20,549 nucleotides of DNA from an uncultured Ruminococcus sp. (GCA_905199285.1 CAJKFZ010000019.1:1-20549); one strand, 5' to 3'; positions 1 through 7,861 are shown, numbered from the stretch's first letter. The notes: generated by a model not told the origin, from the sequence alone. Numbers and translations: made by a program.

Positions 1-147
1 ATATCTTTAACGAAAATATGGAAGGCAATTTCTCTTAAATTCAATTAAAACCTGTTGTTTTGTTGCATATTCAATGTCGTCAACTTAAGTGGTTCTGCGC
101 CTTGCGTTCTTTTCAAAAGAGTGTTCAGTCTATGGTTATTCTGTCAT

Positions 148-250
148 AATTTTTACAAATATCCCTTAATGGGGTATTTGTAAAAATTAATATTGGGTTT
201 CCAAAGGGTGGATTCACCCTTTGGCAGGGGTGTGGGGACAGAGTCCCCGC
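148..250 (+). repeat. Modular palindromic repeat, copy 1
   Basis: Three consecutive hairpins are visible. The first has 18-nt arms (148-165 and 171-188, loop TTAAT) that pair throughout with one G-U pair. After the linker TTAATATTGGGTTT comes CCAAAGGGTG-GATT-CACCCTTTGG at 201-224, a perfect 10-bp stem. After CAGGGGT comes GTGGGGAC-AGA-GTCCCCGC at 232-250. The same order occurs at 12601-12701, in diverged form at 4362-4443, and inverted at 4663-4761. The copy lies 26 nt beyond the 3' end of spoIID. No T-run follows any stem on the spoIID strand, so it is not a textbook terminator. The repeat family is seen directly; its function is unknown. Confidence 0.85.
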
Positions 251-276
251 TTAGTATGACTGTATTAGTCATATGC

Positions 277-1344
277 TCAGCACGCTGAAATTATTTCAGC
301 TCCCGGATAATAGTGTTCAAGAATTTGCTGCCATTTTTTTCCTTCCTGAGCCATAGCATTTGCGCCGTATTGGCTCATTCCGACTCCGTGACCGTATCCT
401 TTGGTCGTTATAACGGCTTCGTTGCCCTCATATCGTACGTCAAAACAGGGACTTCTGAGTGCAAGTGCAAGCCGCAGGTCATTTCCTGTAACAGTTCTGT
501 CTCCGGCAAGGGCGGTTAAAACCGTTCCGGAATCGGAGACTTCTTTTACTGTTATCCATGCAGAAATATCTTCGCCGAGAGCAATTCCCGGGAAAGCCGT
601 TTCAAGTTTATTTCGCAGAACATCACTGTTGTAGCGTGTTTCTTCAAGATATTTCGGAGCGGAAGTATCAGAGCTGCTGTCAACAGGAACAAGATACTCC
701 ACCGCTGCTCCCCATGCATTTTCGGCGCTTTCGGTTTTTCCGGAGGACATCGAGTGGAACGCCGAGATTATAGGCTCATCATTGTATGTTAAGATATACG
801 GAAGAACTTCGTCGGCTGCTGCTGAAATTTTGGAATAGTTTTCATCAAAGTGCTCGCCGAAATACTGTTTTGCCTGATCTTGAGTGAAATAGCCCTGATA
901 TTTTGAAGTGTCGTTTGAAAAATCCGCACCGCCAAGAACGGCTGTCGGATTTTCTTTTTCACGAAGCCTTTGTCTCTGGGCATATGTATGAGCGGCAACT
1001 GCCTGAGCTTTCAGGGCTTCTTCACTGAAGGAAGCAGGCATTTCCGCACAGACTGCTCCTATAACGTAGTCTCTTTCAGAAACCTCGAGAATTTCTCCCG
1101 AGCTTACGTCAAGAACCTTGTAAGGAGTTCCTGAATAATCAGCCGATACCTTGTCCACGGCAGGTGAGGGCGTTTTTTCAGTGGGTTCCGTGTTCTCCTG
1201 AATGGCTGGAAGCTCTTTTTCTTTTTTGTCCGTATCAGATATTGCTGACGGATTATAGGCTTTTCCGGATATATATACCGGAATTGCAGGAATAACTGCA
1301 ATTGCTGCTGAAAGAATAAGTATTGAAGAAATATACTGTTTCAT
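277..1344 (-). CDS. spoIID: Stage II sporulation protein D (SpoIID) family
   Basis: This 355-residue protein is close to the usual SpoIID length. An uncleaved N-terminal membrane segment covers residues 5-25, followed by a Pro/Glu/Lys-rich linker to about residue 70. The SpoIID domain follows, with the CAEMPASF motif whose Glu101 matches the catalytic glutamate of the family, then QAVAAHTYA, and a C-terminal GYGHGVGMSQYG signature. SpoIID is a lytic transglycosylase that cuts glycan strands; with SpoIIP and SpoIIM it drives membrane migration during forespore engulfment. The gene starts at ATG with AGGAGG seven bases upstream and is transcribed away from the citrate synthase gene. Only 39 bp separate the start codon from a MITE-like element, so its promoter must lie in or beyond that element. 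I saw no clear sigma-E site. A SpoIID/LytB-type paralogue outside sporulation is the main alternative. Confidence 0.88.
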   Translation of the reverse strand: MKQYISSILILSAAIAVIPAIPVYISGKAYNPSAISDTDKKEKELPAIQENTEPTEKTPSPAVDKVSADYSGTPYKVLDVSSGEILEVSERDYVIGAVCAEMPASFSEEALKAQAVAAHTYAQRQRLREKENPTAVLGGADFSNDTSKYQGYFTQDQAKQYFGEHFDENYSKISAAADEVLPYILTYNDEPIISAFHSMSSGKTESAENAWGAAVEYLVPVDSSSDTSAPKYLEETRYNSDVLRNKLETAFPGIALGEDISAWITVKEVSDSGTVLTALAGDRTVTGNDLRLALALRSPCFDVRYEGNEAVITTKGYGHGVGMSQYGANAMAQEGKKWQQILEHYYPGAEIISAC

Positions 1345-1383
1345 AAATACCTCCTGAGATAATTAGTGAAATTCCGTTGAAAA

Positions 1384-1563
1384 TTAAGGTAATACCGCAC
1401 AAAGATTGTGGCGGAGATGCATCGTCGATTTTTTCGTCAGATTGTATAAAAACGACGCAGGCATACTGGTGTATGTCAAGGAGTTTTTGTGCAAGATGAC
1501 GGAAAAAGCGCAAGCAGATTCGCTGCAAAGCCGTCAGGCGGTCTTTGTGCGGTGTTGCCTTAA
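1384..1563. mobile_element. MITE-like element with 22-bp terminal inverted repeats
   Basis: The ends 1384-1405 and 1542-1563 are inverted repeats matching at 20 of 22 positions. The core is GGYAAYACCGCACAAAGA, bounded on both sides by TTAA, which could be a 4-bp target duplication. Both differences are T against C, so they would form G-U pairs in RNA. The 180-bp interior contains smaller inverted repeats (CATAC/GTATG at 1462-1475, GCAG/CTGC near 1514-1526) and no transposase. Imperfect direct repeats AATTCCGTTGA (1370-1380) and AATTCCATTTGA (1566-1577) lie just outside. A non-autonomous transposable element fits best. The reading frame that crosses it on the minus strand is not a convincing gene. 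Confidence 0.75.
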
Positions 1564-1573
1564 AGAATTCCAT

Positions 1574-1602
1574 TTGACATGAAATAAAAAATAGTGTATA
1601 AT
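1574..1602 (+). promoter_or_regulatory. Consensus sigma-A promoter of the citrate synthase gene
   Basis: TTGACA (1574-1579), a 17-bp spacer and TATAAT (1597-1602) match the housekeeping consensus at every position. Transcription would start near 1609, giving a leader of about 27 nt before the start codon at 1636. The -35 box begins 10 bp after the end of the MITE-like element. Confidence 0.88.
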
Positions 1603-1635
1603 TAAAGTAACTATTTTCAAAGGAGAGTGATTGTG

Positions 1636-2994
1636 ATGCCATCTTTTATTTCAGGTGCCAATATTACAGATTTATGCGGTGAGGTTGCTGAAAATTCCAG
1701 AATTGATATGAAGCTTTACGAAAAATACCACGTTAAAAGAGGTTTGCGTAACAGCGACGGTACAGGTGTTGTTGCCGGAATTACCAATATATGCAACGTT
1801 CATGGCTATGTTCTTAACGAGGGTGAGGTAGAGCCTATTCCCGGACAGCTGATTTACAGAGGTCACAGTATTAACGACCTTGTTGAAAATGTTGAAGCCG
1901 AGGACAGATTCGGCTATGAGGAAACAGTTTTTCTTCTTCTTTTCGGACGTTTGCCTAAAGTTAAAGAACTTAAAAATTTTAATACATATCTTTCGCTTAA
2001 AAGAGATCTTCCCGGCGGATTTGTTGAGGATATGATTCTGAAAGCTCCGTCAAAAAATATAATGAATAAGCTTGCTCGTTCAGTTCTTGCTCTTTATTCA
2101 TACGATGACGAATGCGAAAATAAGGGACTTGAAAGCGAAATGCGTACCGCAATAAGCCTTATCGCAAAGCTTCCGGTTATTATGGCTAACGCTTATCAGG
2201 TGAAAAGGAGAGTTTTCGATAATCAGAGCATGATAATGCATCCTATCAATTATGAGGAAAATACGGCTCAGTGCATACTTTCTCTGCTTAGAAACGACAG
2301 ACAATATACCAAGGAAGAGGCACAGATGCTCGATTGTCTGCTCATGCTTCAGGCTGAACACGGAGGAGGAAACAACTCCACATTCACCTGCCGTGTGCTT
2401 ACTTCTTCCGGAACAGATCCGTATTCGGCATATTCTTCCGCTATCTGCTCGCTTAAAGGACCTCGTCACGGCGGAGCCAATATTCAGGTCATTCAGATGC
2501 TCGATAATTTCAAAGCAAATATCAAACACTGGGATAACGAAGGCGAAGTAGCCGATTATATGCGCAAAACTATAAGAAAAGAAACTAACGACGGCTCCGG
2601 ACTCATATATGGAATGGGTCACGCTGTTTATACGATTTCAGATCCACGTGCGATCATACTCAAGAAAAAGGCTTTCGAGCTTGCTAAGGGCAAGGAAATT
2701 GAAGCAGAATTCAGACTTCTTGAAACTGTTGAAAGACTTACTCCTGAGATATTTAAGGAAGTCAAGGGCAGCACAAAAACCATGTGCGCCAACGTTGATA
2801 TGTATTCCGGACTTGTTTACAGAATGCTCGGAATACCGGATGAACTGTTTACTCCGCTCTTTGCAGTTGCACGTATGGCAGGCTGGGCAGCTCACCGTAT
2901 GGAGGAGATCTTAACAAGCAACAGGATAATACGTCCTGCTTATAAGGCTATTGCTAAAGAACGTGAATACGTTAAATTAGAAAACAGAGATTAA
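1636..2994 (+). CDS. gltA: Citrate synthase
   Basis: Citrate synthase condenses acetyl-CoA with oxaloacetate to citrate, here probably supplying 2-oxoglutarate for glutamate synthesis in an anaerobe. The 452 residues contain the family's catalytic triad: His278 in PRHGGAN, His329 in GMGHAVYTISDPRA and Asp388 in CANVDMYSG. The Arg that follows the second His in the E. coli enzyme is Ala here. I chose ATG at 1636 because AAGGAG (1620-1625) lies 10 bases upstream; an in-frame GTG at 1627 is too close to that site, while GTG at 1633 remains possible. A consensus promoter lies just upstream. The lipoprotein gene begins 45 bp downstream with no terminator between, so the two may share a transcript. 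No aconitase or isocitrate dehydrogenase gene is next to it. A 2-methylcitrate synthase activity cannot be excluded from sequence. Confidence 0.92.
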   Translation: MPSFISGANITDLCGEVAENSRIDMKLYEKYHVKRGLRNSDGTGVVAGITNICNVHGYVLNEGEVEPIPGQLIYRGHSINDLVENVEAEDRFGYEETVFLLLFGRLPKVKELKNFNTYLSLKRDLPGGFVEDMILKAPSKNIMNKLARSVLALYSYDDECENKGLESEMRTAISLIAKLPVIMANAYQVKRRVFDNQSMIMHPINYEENTAQCILSLLRNDRQYTKEEAQMLDCLLMLQAEHGGGNNSTFTCRVLTSSGTDPYSAYSSAICSLKGPRHGGANIQVIQMLDNFKANIKHWDNEGEVADYMRKTIRKETNDGSGLIYGMGHAVYTISDPRAIILKKKAFELAKGKEIEAEFRLLETVERLTPEIFKEVKGSTKTMCANVDMYSGLVYRMLGIPDELFTPLFAVARMAGWAAHRMEEILTSNRIIRPAYKAIAKEREYVKLENRD

Positions 2995-3039
2995 TATCGT
3001 TTATATGAAATCCAGATCAGTTTTCGCTATGGAGGCAAA

Positions 3040-4350
3040 ATGAAATTTCTGAAATCTGCCGCAGTTTTTCTGTCAATAGCTCTTCTGAGCGGCTGTAACT
3101 TTGCTTCAAGTATAGATAATCTTATGGCGCCGCCCAAGCTCAGCGCCGTTCAGGAGCAGATATACAATGCGCTTACCGATGCCGCAGGAACTTCGATAAG
3201 TCTTAAATACCCCAAATCCGGAAAATATCTCTCCGCTTTTATCATTGAGGATATCGACGGTGACGGCGGAGATGAAGCTGTGGTCTTTTATGAGAAAACA
3301 AGTCTTGCCGCACAGGAAAATACTCTGCGTATAAATATTCTCGATCAGCAGAGAGGAAAATGGCGTTCAGTCTGCGATACTCCTGCGGACGGAGCGGAGA
3401 TAGAAAGAGTTATGATATCAAGGCTTGGCTCAAATGAACGGACGAATCTTATTATCGGCAGCAGCCTTATAAACCGTTCCGAAAAGAGCGTCTCTATCTT
3501 CACATATAATGCCGAAGAGGGAAGCATTGAGAAAACTTTTTCGGAAGCGTATTCTTTTATTGATGTTACCGACCTCGATAATGATAATGAAAATGAATTC
3601 CTGCTTCTTGCCGGTTCGGTGACAGGATCTTCTGCTGTTGCCGAAGCCTACAAGCTTGACAGCACGGGAAAATACCATAAATACAGCACTCCGCTCAGCG
3701 GAAGCTTTACCGAGTTCGACAGTCTTGGCTACGGCGAAATAGGCGGAGGACGAAAGGGACTTTACATTGACGCAGTTTCCGGAGCAGGTTCTATTCAGAC
3801 GGATGTTATCTACATGGACAGCACCGGTCTTAATAAGGTTTTTACACTGCCGGAGGAATCGCTTGCAACGATCCGTCCGACGGGTTACAGCTCTTTTGAT
3901 ATCGACGGCGACGGTATTCTTGAAATTCCTGTGCAGACCATTTCTCCCGGATATGAGGAGGTTCCCGAAACGGAACAGATGAAAATAACCGAGTGGAAGT
4001 TTGTAAGCGGAGAGGACAGATTAGAACGTAAATGTTCTTCTTATGCCAGCGTTAACGACGGATATATCTTTGTTTTTCCTGAAAAGTGGAGAAACAATGT
4101 TACTGTAAGACGTGATTCTGTCAACGATGAGATCGTATTCTGCCGATATTCTGACGGAGAAACCGGAAGAGAGCTTATGCGTATATACTGCGCCGAGGAT
4201 TCTCCTTCGAGAGAGGACAGAATTTCCAATGGGTATATGCTTATGAAAACCAAGGGAGATTCGTCGTATCTTGCCTATATACCTAAAGATAACGGAGACG
4301 GATATTCGATCACGGCAGGAGATGCTGCACTTGGTTTTAAACTATTTTAA
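3040..4350 (+). CDS. Lipoprotein with FG-GAP/VCBS-like Asp-rich loops, function unknown
   Basis: The first 19 residues are a lipoprotein signal ending in LLSGC, predicting lipidation at Cys19 and anchoring on the outer face of the membrane. The 436-residue protein contains three calcium-loop-like motifs: DIDGDGGDE (71-79), DLDNDNENE (178-186) and DIDGDGILE (287-295). Such D-x-D-x-D/N loops occur in FG-GAP/VCBS beta-propeller repeats. Their spacing of 107 and 109 residues is longer than a usual single blade. Start ATG is supported by GGAGG five bases upstream. I do not recognise a specific family. It follows citrate synthase by 45 bp and precedes a 424-bp repeat block and then a two-component system. 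A surface sensor or binding role is possible but unproven. Confidence 0.75.
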   Translation: MKFLKSAAVFLSIALLSGCNFASSIDNLMAPPKLSAVQEQIYNALTDAAGTSISLKYPKSGKYLSAFIIEDIDGDGGDEAVVFYEKTSLAAQENTLRINILDQQRGKWRSVCDTPADGAEIERVMISRLGSNERTNLIIGSSLINRSEKSVSIFTYNAEEGSIEKTFSEAYSFIDVTDLDNDNENEFLLLAGSVTGSSAVAEAYKLDSTGKYHKYSTPLSGSFTEFDSLGYGEIGGGRKGLYIDAVSGAGSIQTDVIYMDSTGLNKVFTLPEESLATIRPTGYSSFDIDGDGILEIPVQTISPGYEEVPETEQMKITEWKFVSGEDRLERKCSSYASVNDGYIFVFPEKWRNNVTVRRDSVNDEIVFCRYSDGETGRELMRIYCAEDSPSREDRISNGYMLMKTKGDSSYLAYIPKDNGDGYSITAGDAALGFKLF

Positions 4351-4361
4351 AAAAATAAAGA

Positions 4362-4443
4362 GTGCGAAGCACGATTAATAATGGGATTCTCAAGGGTGGA
4401 TTCACCCTTGAGCGGAGGGTGAATGAGAGAGGCAGAGCCTCCC
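4362..4443 (+). repeat. Modular palindromic repeat, copy 2 (diverged)
   Basis: This copy has the same order as copy 1. A small hairpin GTGC-GAA-GCAC (4362-4372) leads into TTAATAATGGGATT. Next is CTCAAGGGTG-GATT-CACCCTTGAG (4389-4412), a perfect 10-bp stem with the same GATT loop. The last is GAGAGGC-AGA-GCCTCCC (4427-4443), with one mismatch and the same AGA loop. Stem bases differ from copy 1 at two paired positions (2 and 3), both compensated. It begins 12 nt after the lipoprotein stop codon. No T-run supports a terminator. Confidence 0.75.
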
Positions 4444-4662
4444 TGACAAAGCAGAGAGCAGAGCGAAGCGTTTGCGAACGGACGGTCTGCTGCTGTTAAC
4501 GGCTATGCATTCCTTCGTGTTCGCTCTGCGCTCACAGAGAAGCCATACGCTCAAAACGCTGCGCTCTTTCGCTGCTATCAGGACAGCGTGGAATGATTTC
4601 TACTATAATTTTTGGCAATTTTGAGTTTTAGGCTTTATTGTTTTCATCCACGCTGTCCTTTG
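4444..4662. repeat. Palindrome-rich gene-free segment between two repeat copies
   Basis: This is the centre of a 424-bp stretch without a gene. Direct inspection shows GCAGAGCGAA (4458-4467) with its exact inverted copy TTCGCTCTGC (4520-4529). GAGCGAAGCGTTT (4461-4473) is inverted with one mismatch at 4554-4566. A perfect 13-bp inverted pair AGGACAGCGTGGA (4580-4592) and TCCACGCTGTCCT (4647-4659) encloses an AT-rich 54 bp. A TATAAT at 4604-4609 has no good -35 box. Short frames crossing the segment on either strand have no family features and no start signals. It is probably a composite of dispersed repeats. Confidence 0.7.
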
Positions 4663-4761
4663 CGGGGCTTTGCCCCGATACCCCAGCAGGAGCGCTGCCC
4701 CTGCACCCTGCCAAAGGGGAGTACATCCCCTTTGGAAACCCATTATTAAAAAATTTTTTAA
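4663..4761 (-). repeat. Modular palindromic repeat, copy 4 (inverted)
   Basis: Read on the minus strand it starts with the perfect 16-nt palindrome TTAAAAAATTTTTTAA (4746-4761). Then come TAATGGGTTT and CCAAAGGGGA-TGTAC-TCCCCTTTGG (4711-4735), GCAGGGGC-AGC-GCTCCTGC, and finally CGGGGC-AAA-GCCCCG (4663-4677). It is thus an inverted relative of copies 1-3 with an extra hairpin. Its end overlaps the first bases of the ribosome binding site (AAGGAG, 4760-4765) of the response regulator gene. Reading frames entering the response regulator from this repeat are artefacts. Confidence 0.78.
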
Positions 4762-4774
4762 GGAGTTGAGATTT

Positions 4775-5476
4775 ATGAAGCGTATTCTTGTTTGCGAGGA
4801 CGAAAGCACTATCCGTGAATTCGTTGTTATCAACCTCAAGCGTGCCGGCTATGAAGTTGTTGACGTGGACTGCGGTGAAGCTGCTTTGCAGACTTTTGAG
4901 GAGGAACGTGGCAATTTCGATATCGTTCTGCTCGATATCATGATGCCCGGGATAGACGGTTTTACTGTTTGTAAGAAAATTCGTGAGAAAAGTTCAACTA
5001 TCGGTATAATTATGCTGACCGCAAGAACTCAGGAAATGGATAAAGTAAGCGGTCTTATGATAGGTGCGGACGACTATATAACCAAGCCGTTTTCTCCGTC
5101 TGAACTGACTGCTCGGGTGGACGCTATCTACAGAAGAGTCTGCATGAGCTTTATCAAAAATGAAAAGCAGTCTATAATTGAATCCGGCCCGTTCGTCCTC
5201 GATTTAAAGAGCAGAACCGTAACCAAAAACGGTAAATCTATCGAGCTTACTCAGGTTGAATACCAGATACTCGAATTCTTTATGAATAATAAGAATACCG
5301 CTCTCGACCGTGCAAGCATACTCAACCATATATGGGGAGAAAGCTATTACGGGGACGATAAGATAGTTGACGTAAACATAAGAAGAATACGCATGAAAAT
5401 CGAAGAAGAACCTTCAAGTCCGAAATATATCATAACGATCTGGGGTTACGGCTATAAATGGAATGATATGCAGTAA
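4775..5476 (+). CDS. OmpR/PhoB-family response regulator
   Basis: This is a DNA-binding response regulator of 233 residues. The receiver domain (1-120) has the acidic pair Glu8/Asp9, phospho-acceptor Asp54 in LLDIMMPGIDG, Thr82 and Lys104 in TKPF. A winged-helix effector domain (about 128-232) ends in the family's GYGYKW signature. I start at ATG 4775, nine bases after AAGGAG. The frame is open to an ATG at 4670, but those 35 extra codons lie inside a palindromic repeat and do not resemble receiver domains. Its stop codon overlaps the kinase start by one base (TAATG), so the pair is translationally coupled. It resembles the PhoP/WalR group, but the regulated genes cannot be told from sequence. 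It heads an eight-gene run that includes recA. Confidence 0.93.
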   Translation: MKRILVCEDESTIREFVVINLKRAGYEVVDVDCGEAALQTFEEERGNFDIVLLDIMMPGIDGFTVCKKIREKSSTIGIIMLTARTQEMDKVSGLMIGADDYITKPFSPSELTARVDAIYRRVCMSFIKNEKQSIIESGPFVLDLKSRTVTKNGKSIELTQVEYQILEFFMNNKNTALDRASILNHIWGESYYGDDKIVDVNIRRIRMKIEEEPSSPKYIITIWGYGYKWNDMQ

Positions 5477-6891
5477 TGGCGAAAAAAAGTATCACCAAAC
5501 GCTGGATAATCAATAACCTCGGCGTTATAATCCTTGCTCTGCTCGTTATCGCTATGGCTATTATTTATGCAGTTCAGAGCTATTTTTACAGCTCGGCAAA
5601 ACAGTATCTCGTTTCAAAGATAAACGCCGTTACCAGCGTTTTGAGTATTCATTCACAGGACAGCGCCGCCAATTTTTCAGCTGAAATGAGAAATATGCTG
5701 GAGACCTTTAACGAAAAGGATAAAATTGAGCTTATGGCGATAAATTCCAAGGGCAGAGTTGTTTTAACATCTTCCGGATTTTCGCCCGATGCCGATATGC
5801 TGATGCCCGATTATGAGGACGCCATGACTTACGGTGAAGGCTCTTACGTCGGAAAGCTTCCAAGCGGAGAAAAAATTCTTGCCGTTTCCGTACCTATATC
5901 GTCCATGAACAGCGAATACAGCTCGGTTCGTATGGTAACTTCGCTTGCAGAGATAGAAAATACGATAAAAAATTATATAATTGTCGTTTCGGTCGTAATT
6001 CTGATCGTTATCGTCATCATTATCTCAACCGGACTTTATTTTGCCGGAACTATTGTTAATCCGATAAGGCAGATAAGCTCTATAGCACGAAAATTTGCTA
6101 TGGGAGACTTCTCTGTAAGAATACAGAATTCCAGCGATGATGAAATAGGCGAGCTTTGTTCGGCTATCAATCACATGGCGGACGAACTTTCTAATGCCGA
6201 GGCTATGAAAAACGAGTTTATCTCTTCCGTTTCTCACGAGCTGAGAACTCCGCTGACCGCAATAAAGGGCTGGGCGGAGACTCTTATGATAGACGGAGGA
6301 GGAAGTCCGGACACGATGAAAAAAGGCGTTGGAGTTATCGTAAACGAGACGGAGCGTCTTTCGCAGATGGTTGAAGAGCTGCTCGACTTTTCACGAATGC
6401 AGAACGGTCATTTCACGCTCCAGAACGCAAATATGGATATTCTTGCCGAGCTTGGTGACGCTGTACTGATCTACAGCGATAAGGCGAAGCGTGAAAATAT
6501 CAATATTATTTATAACGAGCCGGAAATGCTCCCGATAGTTTTCGGCGATAAAAACCGCATAAGACAAGTTTTTATAAACATTATCGACAACGCTGTCAAG
6601 TATTCGTCTGCCGGAGATACGGTCACTATCGACGCTTCCGAAGCGGACGGAAAAATCGTTGTTTCAGTTGCAGATACCGGATGCGGAATAAAGGAATCCG
6701 ATCTTTCTAAGGTCAAAACTAAGTTCTATAAAGCGAATCATACAAGAAGAGGTTCCGGAATCGGACTTGCGGTTGCGGACGAAATTATCGCTATGCATGG
6801 CGGAGAAATGGACATATCCAGCGAGGGAGAAGGCAAGGGTACTAAGGTTACGATAATTCTTCCCGCAAATGAAAAAAAATCAGGTGAATAA
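5476..6891 (+). CDS. Membrane sensor histidine kinase
   Basis: This 471-residue kinase is the partner of the preceding regulator. Membrane segments at about 13-36 and 166-192 enclose an extracytoplasmic sensor of about 130 residues with no recognised family. Then follow a HAMP linker (194-245), a HisKA domain with the phosphorylated His254 in SVSHELRTPL, and an ATPase domain. The ATPase domain shows the N box (IIDNAVKYS, Asn372), G1 (DTGCGI, 400-405), an F-box-like KFYKAN and G2 (GSGIGLA, 426-432). All catalytic boxes are intact. The layout resembles PhoR/WalK-type kinases, but no PAS domain is evident. The next gene begins one base after its stop codon. The signal it senses is unknown. Confidence 0.93.
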   Translation: MAKKSITKRWIINNLGVIILALLVIAMAIIYAVQSYFYSSAKQYLVSKINAVTSVLSIHSQDSAANFSAEMRNMLETFNEKDKIELMAINSKGRVVLTSSGFSPDADMLMPDYEDAMTYGEGSYVGKLPSGEKILAVSVPISSMNSEYSSVRMVTSLAEIENTIKNYIIVVSVVILIVIVIIISTGLYFAGTIVNPIRQISSIARKFAMGDFSVRIQNSSDDEIGELCSAINHMADELSNAEAMKNEFISSVSHELRTPLTAIKGWAETLMIDGGGSPDTMKKGVGVIVNETERLSQMVEELLDFSRMQNGHFTLQNANMDILAELGDAVLIYSDKAKRENINIIYNEPEMLPIVFGDKNRIRQVFINIIDNAVKYSSAGDTVTIDASEADGKIVVSVADTGCGIKESDLSKVKTKFYKANHTRRGSGIGLAVADEIIAMHGGEMDISSEGEGKGTKVTIILPANEKKSGE

Positions 6892-6892
6892 A

Positions 6893-7861
6893 ATGAGTAA
6901 AAATAATACGTCTCAAAGCAACGAAAAATTCAAATCAAAAATCGGAGGACAGGCTCTTATTGAGGGAATCATGATGCTTGGTCCTGATACAGGAGCTATG
7001 GCTTGCCGTTTGCCCGACGGAAGCATCGACCTTGAAACATGGGAGGAAAATAACGGCAAAAACGCTCCGTGGTATAAAAAAACACCTATAATCCGAGGCT
7101 GCTGTAGTTTCGTTATATCTCTTGTAAAAGGATATAAATATATGATGAAATCTGCCGAAAAGCAGATGCCCGAAGAAGAGGAGGACGAAAAAGAGAAATC
7201 TAAGTCTGCTTCAGATAAGGGCGAAAAGAATTCTTCGTCGGGAATATTCGATATTTTTATGTATATCGGAGTAGTTATCGGTTTGGTTATGGCGGTTGGA
7301 CTATTCGTGTTTTTGCCAAAGTGGTTAACAGGATTTATTCCGGGAATCACAGAACACCGCATTGTACGCTCTATTGTCGAGGGCGTTGTAAAGATAGCCA
7401 TTTTCGTGGCATATATGGCTCTGGTAGGACTTATGAAGGATATCAAGCGTCAATATATGTATCACGGTGCAGAACATAAAACAATAGCTTGCCATGAGGC
7501 GGAGCTTCCTCTTACTGTTGAAAACGTGAGAAAGCAGACAAGATTTCATAAACGCTGCGGAACAAGTTTTATTTTCATCGTTCTTATCATAAGTATTTTT
7601 GTGATGTGTTTTGTTCCGTTTACCGTAACATGGCAGAGAATCATCGCTTCTCTCGTTCTTCTTCCGCTTGTAGTCGGACTTTCTTACGAATGCATCCGAC
7701 TTGCAGGAAACAATGACAATGCGTTTACAAAAATTCTTTCCGCTCCCGGACTTGCCATGCAGAGACTTACTACCCGTGAGCCTGACGACAGCATGATCGA
7801 AATTGCTATCGCTGCTCTCACACCCTGCATCCCCGAGGATAAGGAGGAGGACCGTTGGTAA
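6893..7861 (+). CDS. DUF1385 (YqhQ-like) polytopic membrane protein
   Basis: The N-terminal signature IGGQALIEGIMMLGP (residues 16-31) and the motif YHGAEHKTIACHE (190-202) place this 322-residue protein in the DUF1385 family, which includes B. subtilis YqhQ and has no settled biochemical function. Four membrane segments are predicted at about 121-142, 162-181, 224-243 and 251-270. A very acidic and lysine-rich stretch (about 92-112) precedes the first. The conserved histidines around 191-201 and RFHKRCGTS (217-225) could bind a metal; this is inference. I start at ATG 6893, preceded by AGGTGA. An upstream in-frame ATG at 6869 lies inside the kinase gene without a binding site. Its 3' end overlaps prmC. 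DUF1385 next to prmC is a familiar Firmicute arrangement. Confidence 0.88.
   Translation: MSKNNTSQSNEKFKSKIGGQALIEGIMMLGPDTGAMACRLPDGSIDLETWEENNGKNAPWYKKTPIIRGCCSFVISLVKGYKYMMKSAEKQMPEEEEDEKEKSKSASDKGEKNSSSGIFDIFMYIGVVIGLVMAVGLFVFLPKWLTGFIPGITEHRIVRSIVEGVVKIAIFVAYMALVGLMKDIKRQYMYHGAEHKTIACHEAELPLTVENVRKQTRFHKRCGTSFIFIVLIISIFVMCFVPFTVTWQRIIASLVLLPLVVGLSYECIRLAGNNDNAFTKILSAPGLAMQRLTTREPDDSMIEIAIAALTPCIPEDKEEDRW

Noticed and set aside
1..147. Possible gene or RNA at the left edge
   Set aside because: No open frame with a binding site, no stable stem and no recognisable RNA; the flanking gene, if any, lies outside the window.
255..273. Hairpin TATGACT-GTATT-AGTCATA just after spoIID as a terminator
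   Set aside because: The stem has only seven AT-rich pairs and no T-run follows on the spoIID strand.
1441..1480. TTGACA on the minus strand inside the MITE as a spoIID promoter
   Set aside because: The nearest TATACA is about 25 bp away instead of 16-18, so no proper -10 box is present.
1253..1642. 129-codon minus-strand frame upstream of spoIID
   Set aside because: Nearly half of it is the MITE-like element, it overlaps the start of spoIID and the citrate synthase promoter, and it shows no recognisable protein family.
4581..4609. TATAAT at 4604-4609 as the promoter of the two-component operon
   Set aside because: The hexamer 17 bp upstream is GGACAG, a poor -35 box, and the segment is part of a repeat.
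4603..4839. 78-codon minus-strand frame across the repeat block
   Set aside because: It is composed of repeat copy 4 and the start of the response regulator read backwards; a repeat-derived artefact.
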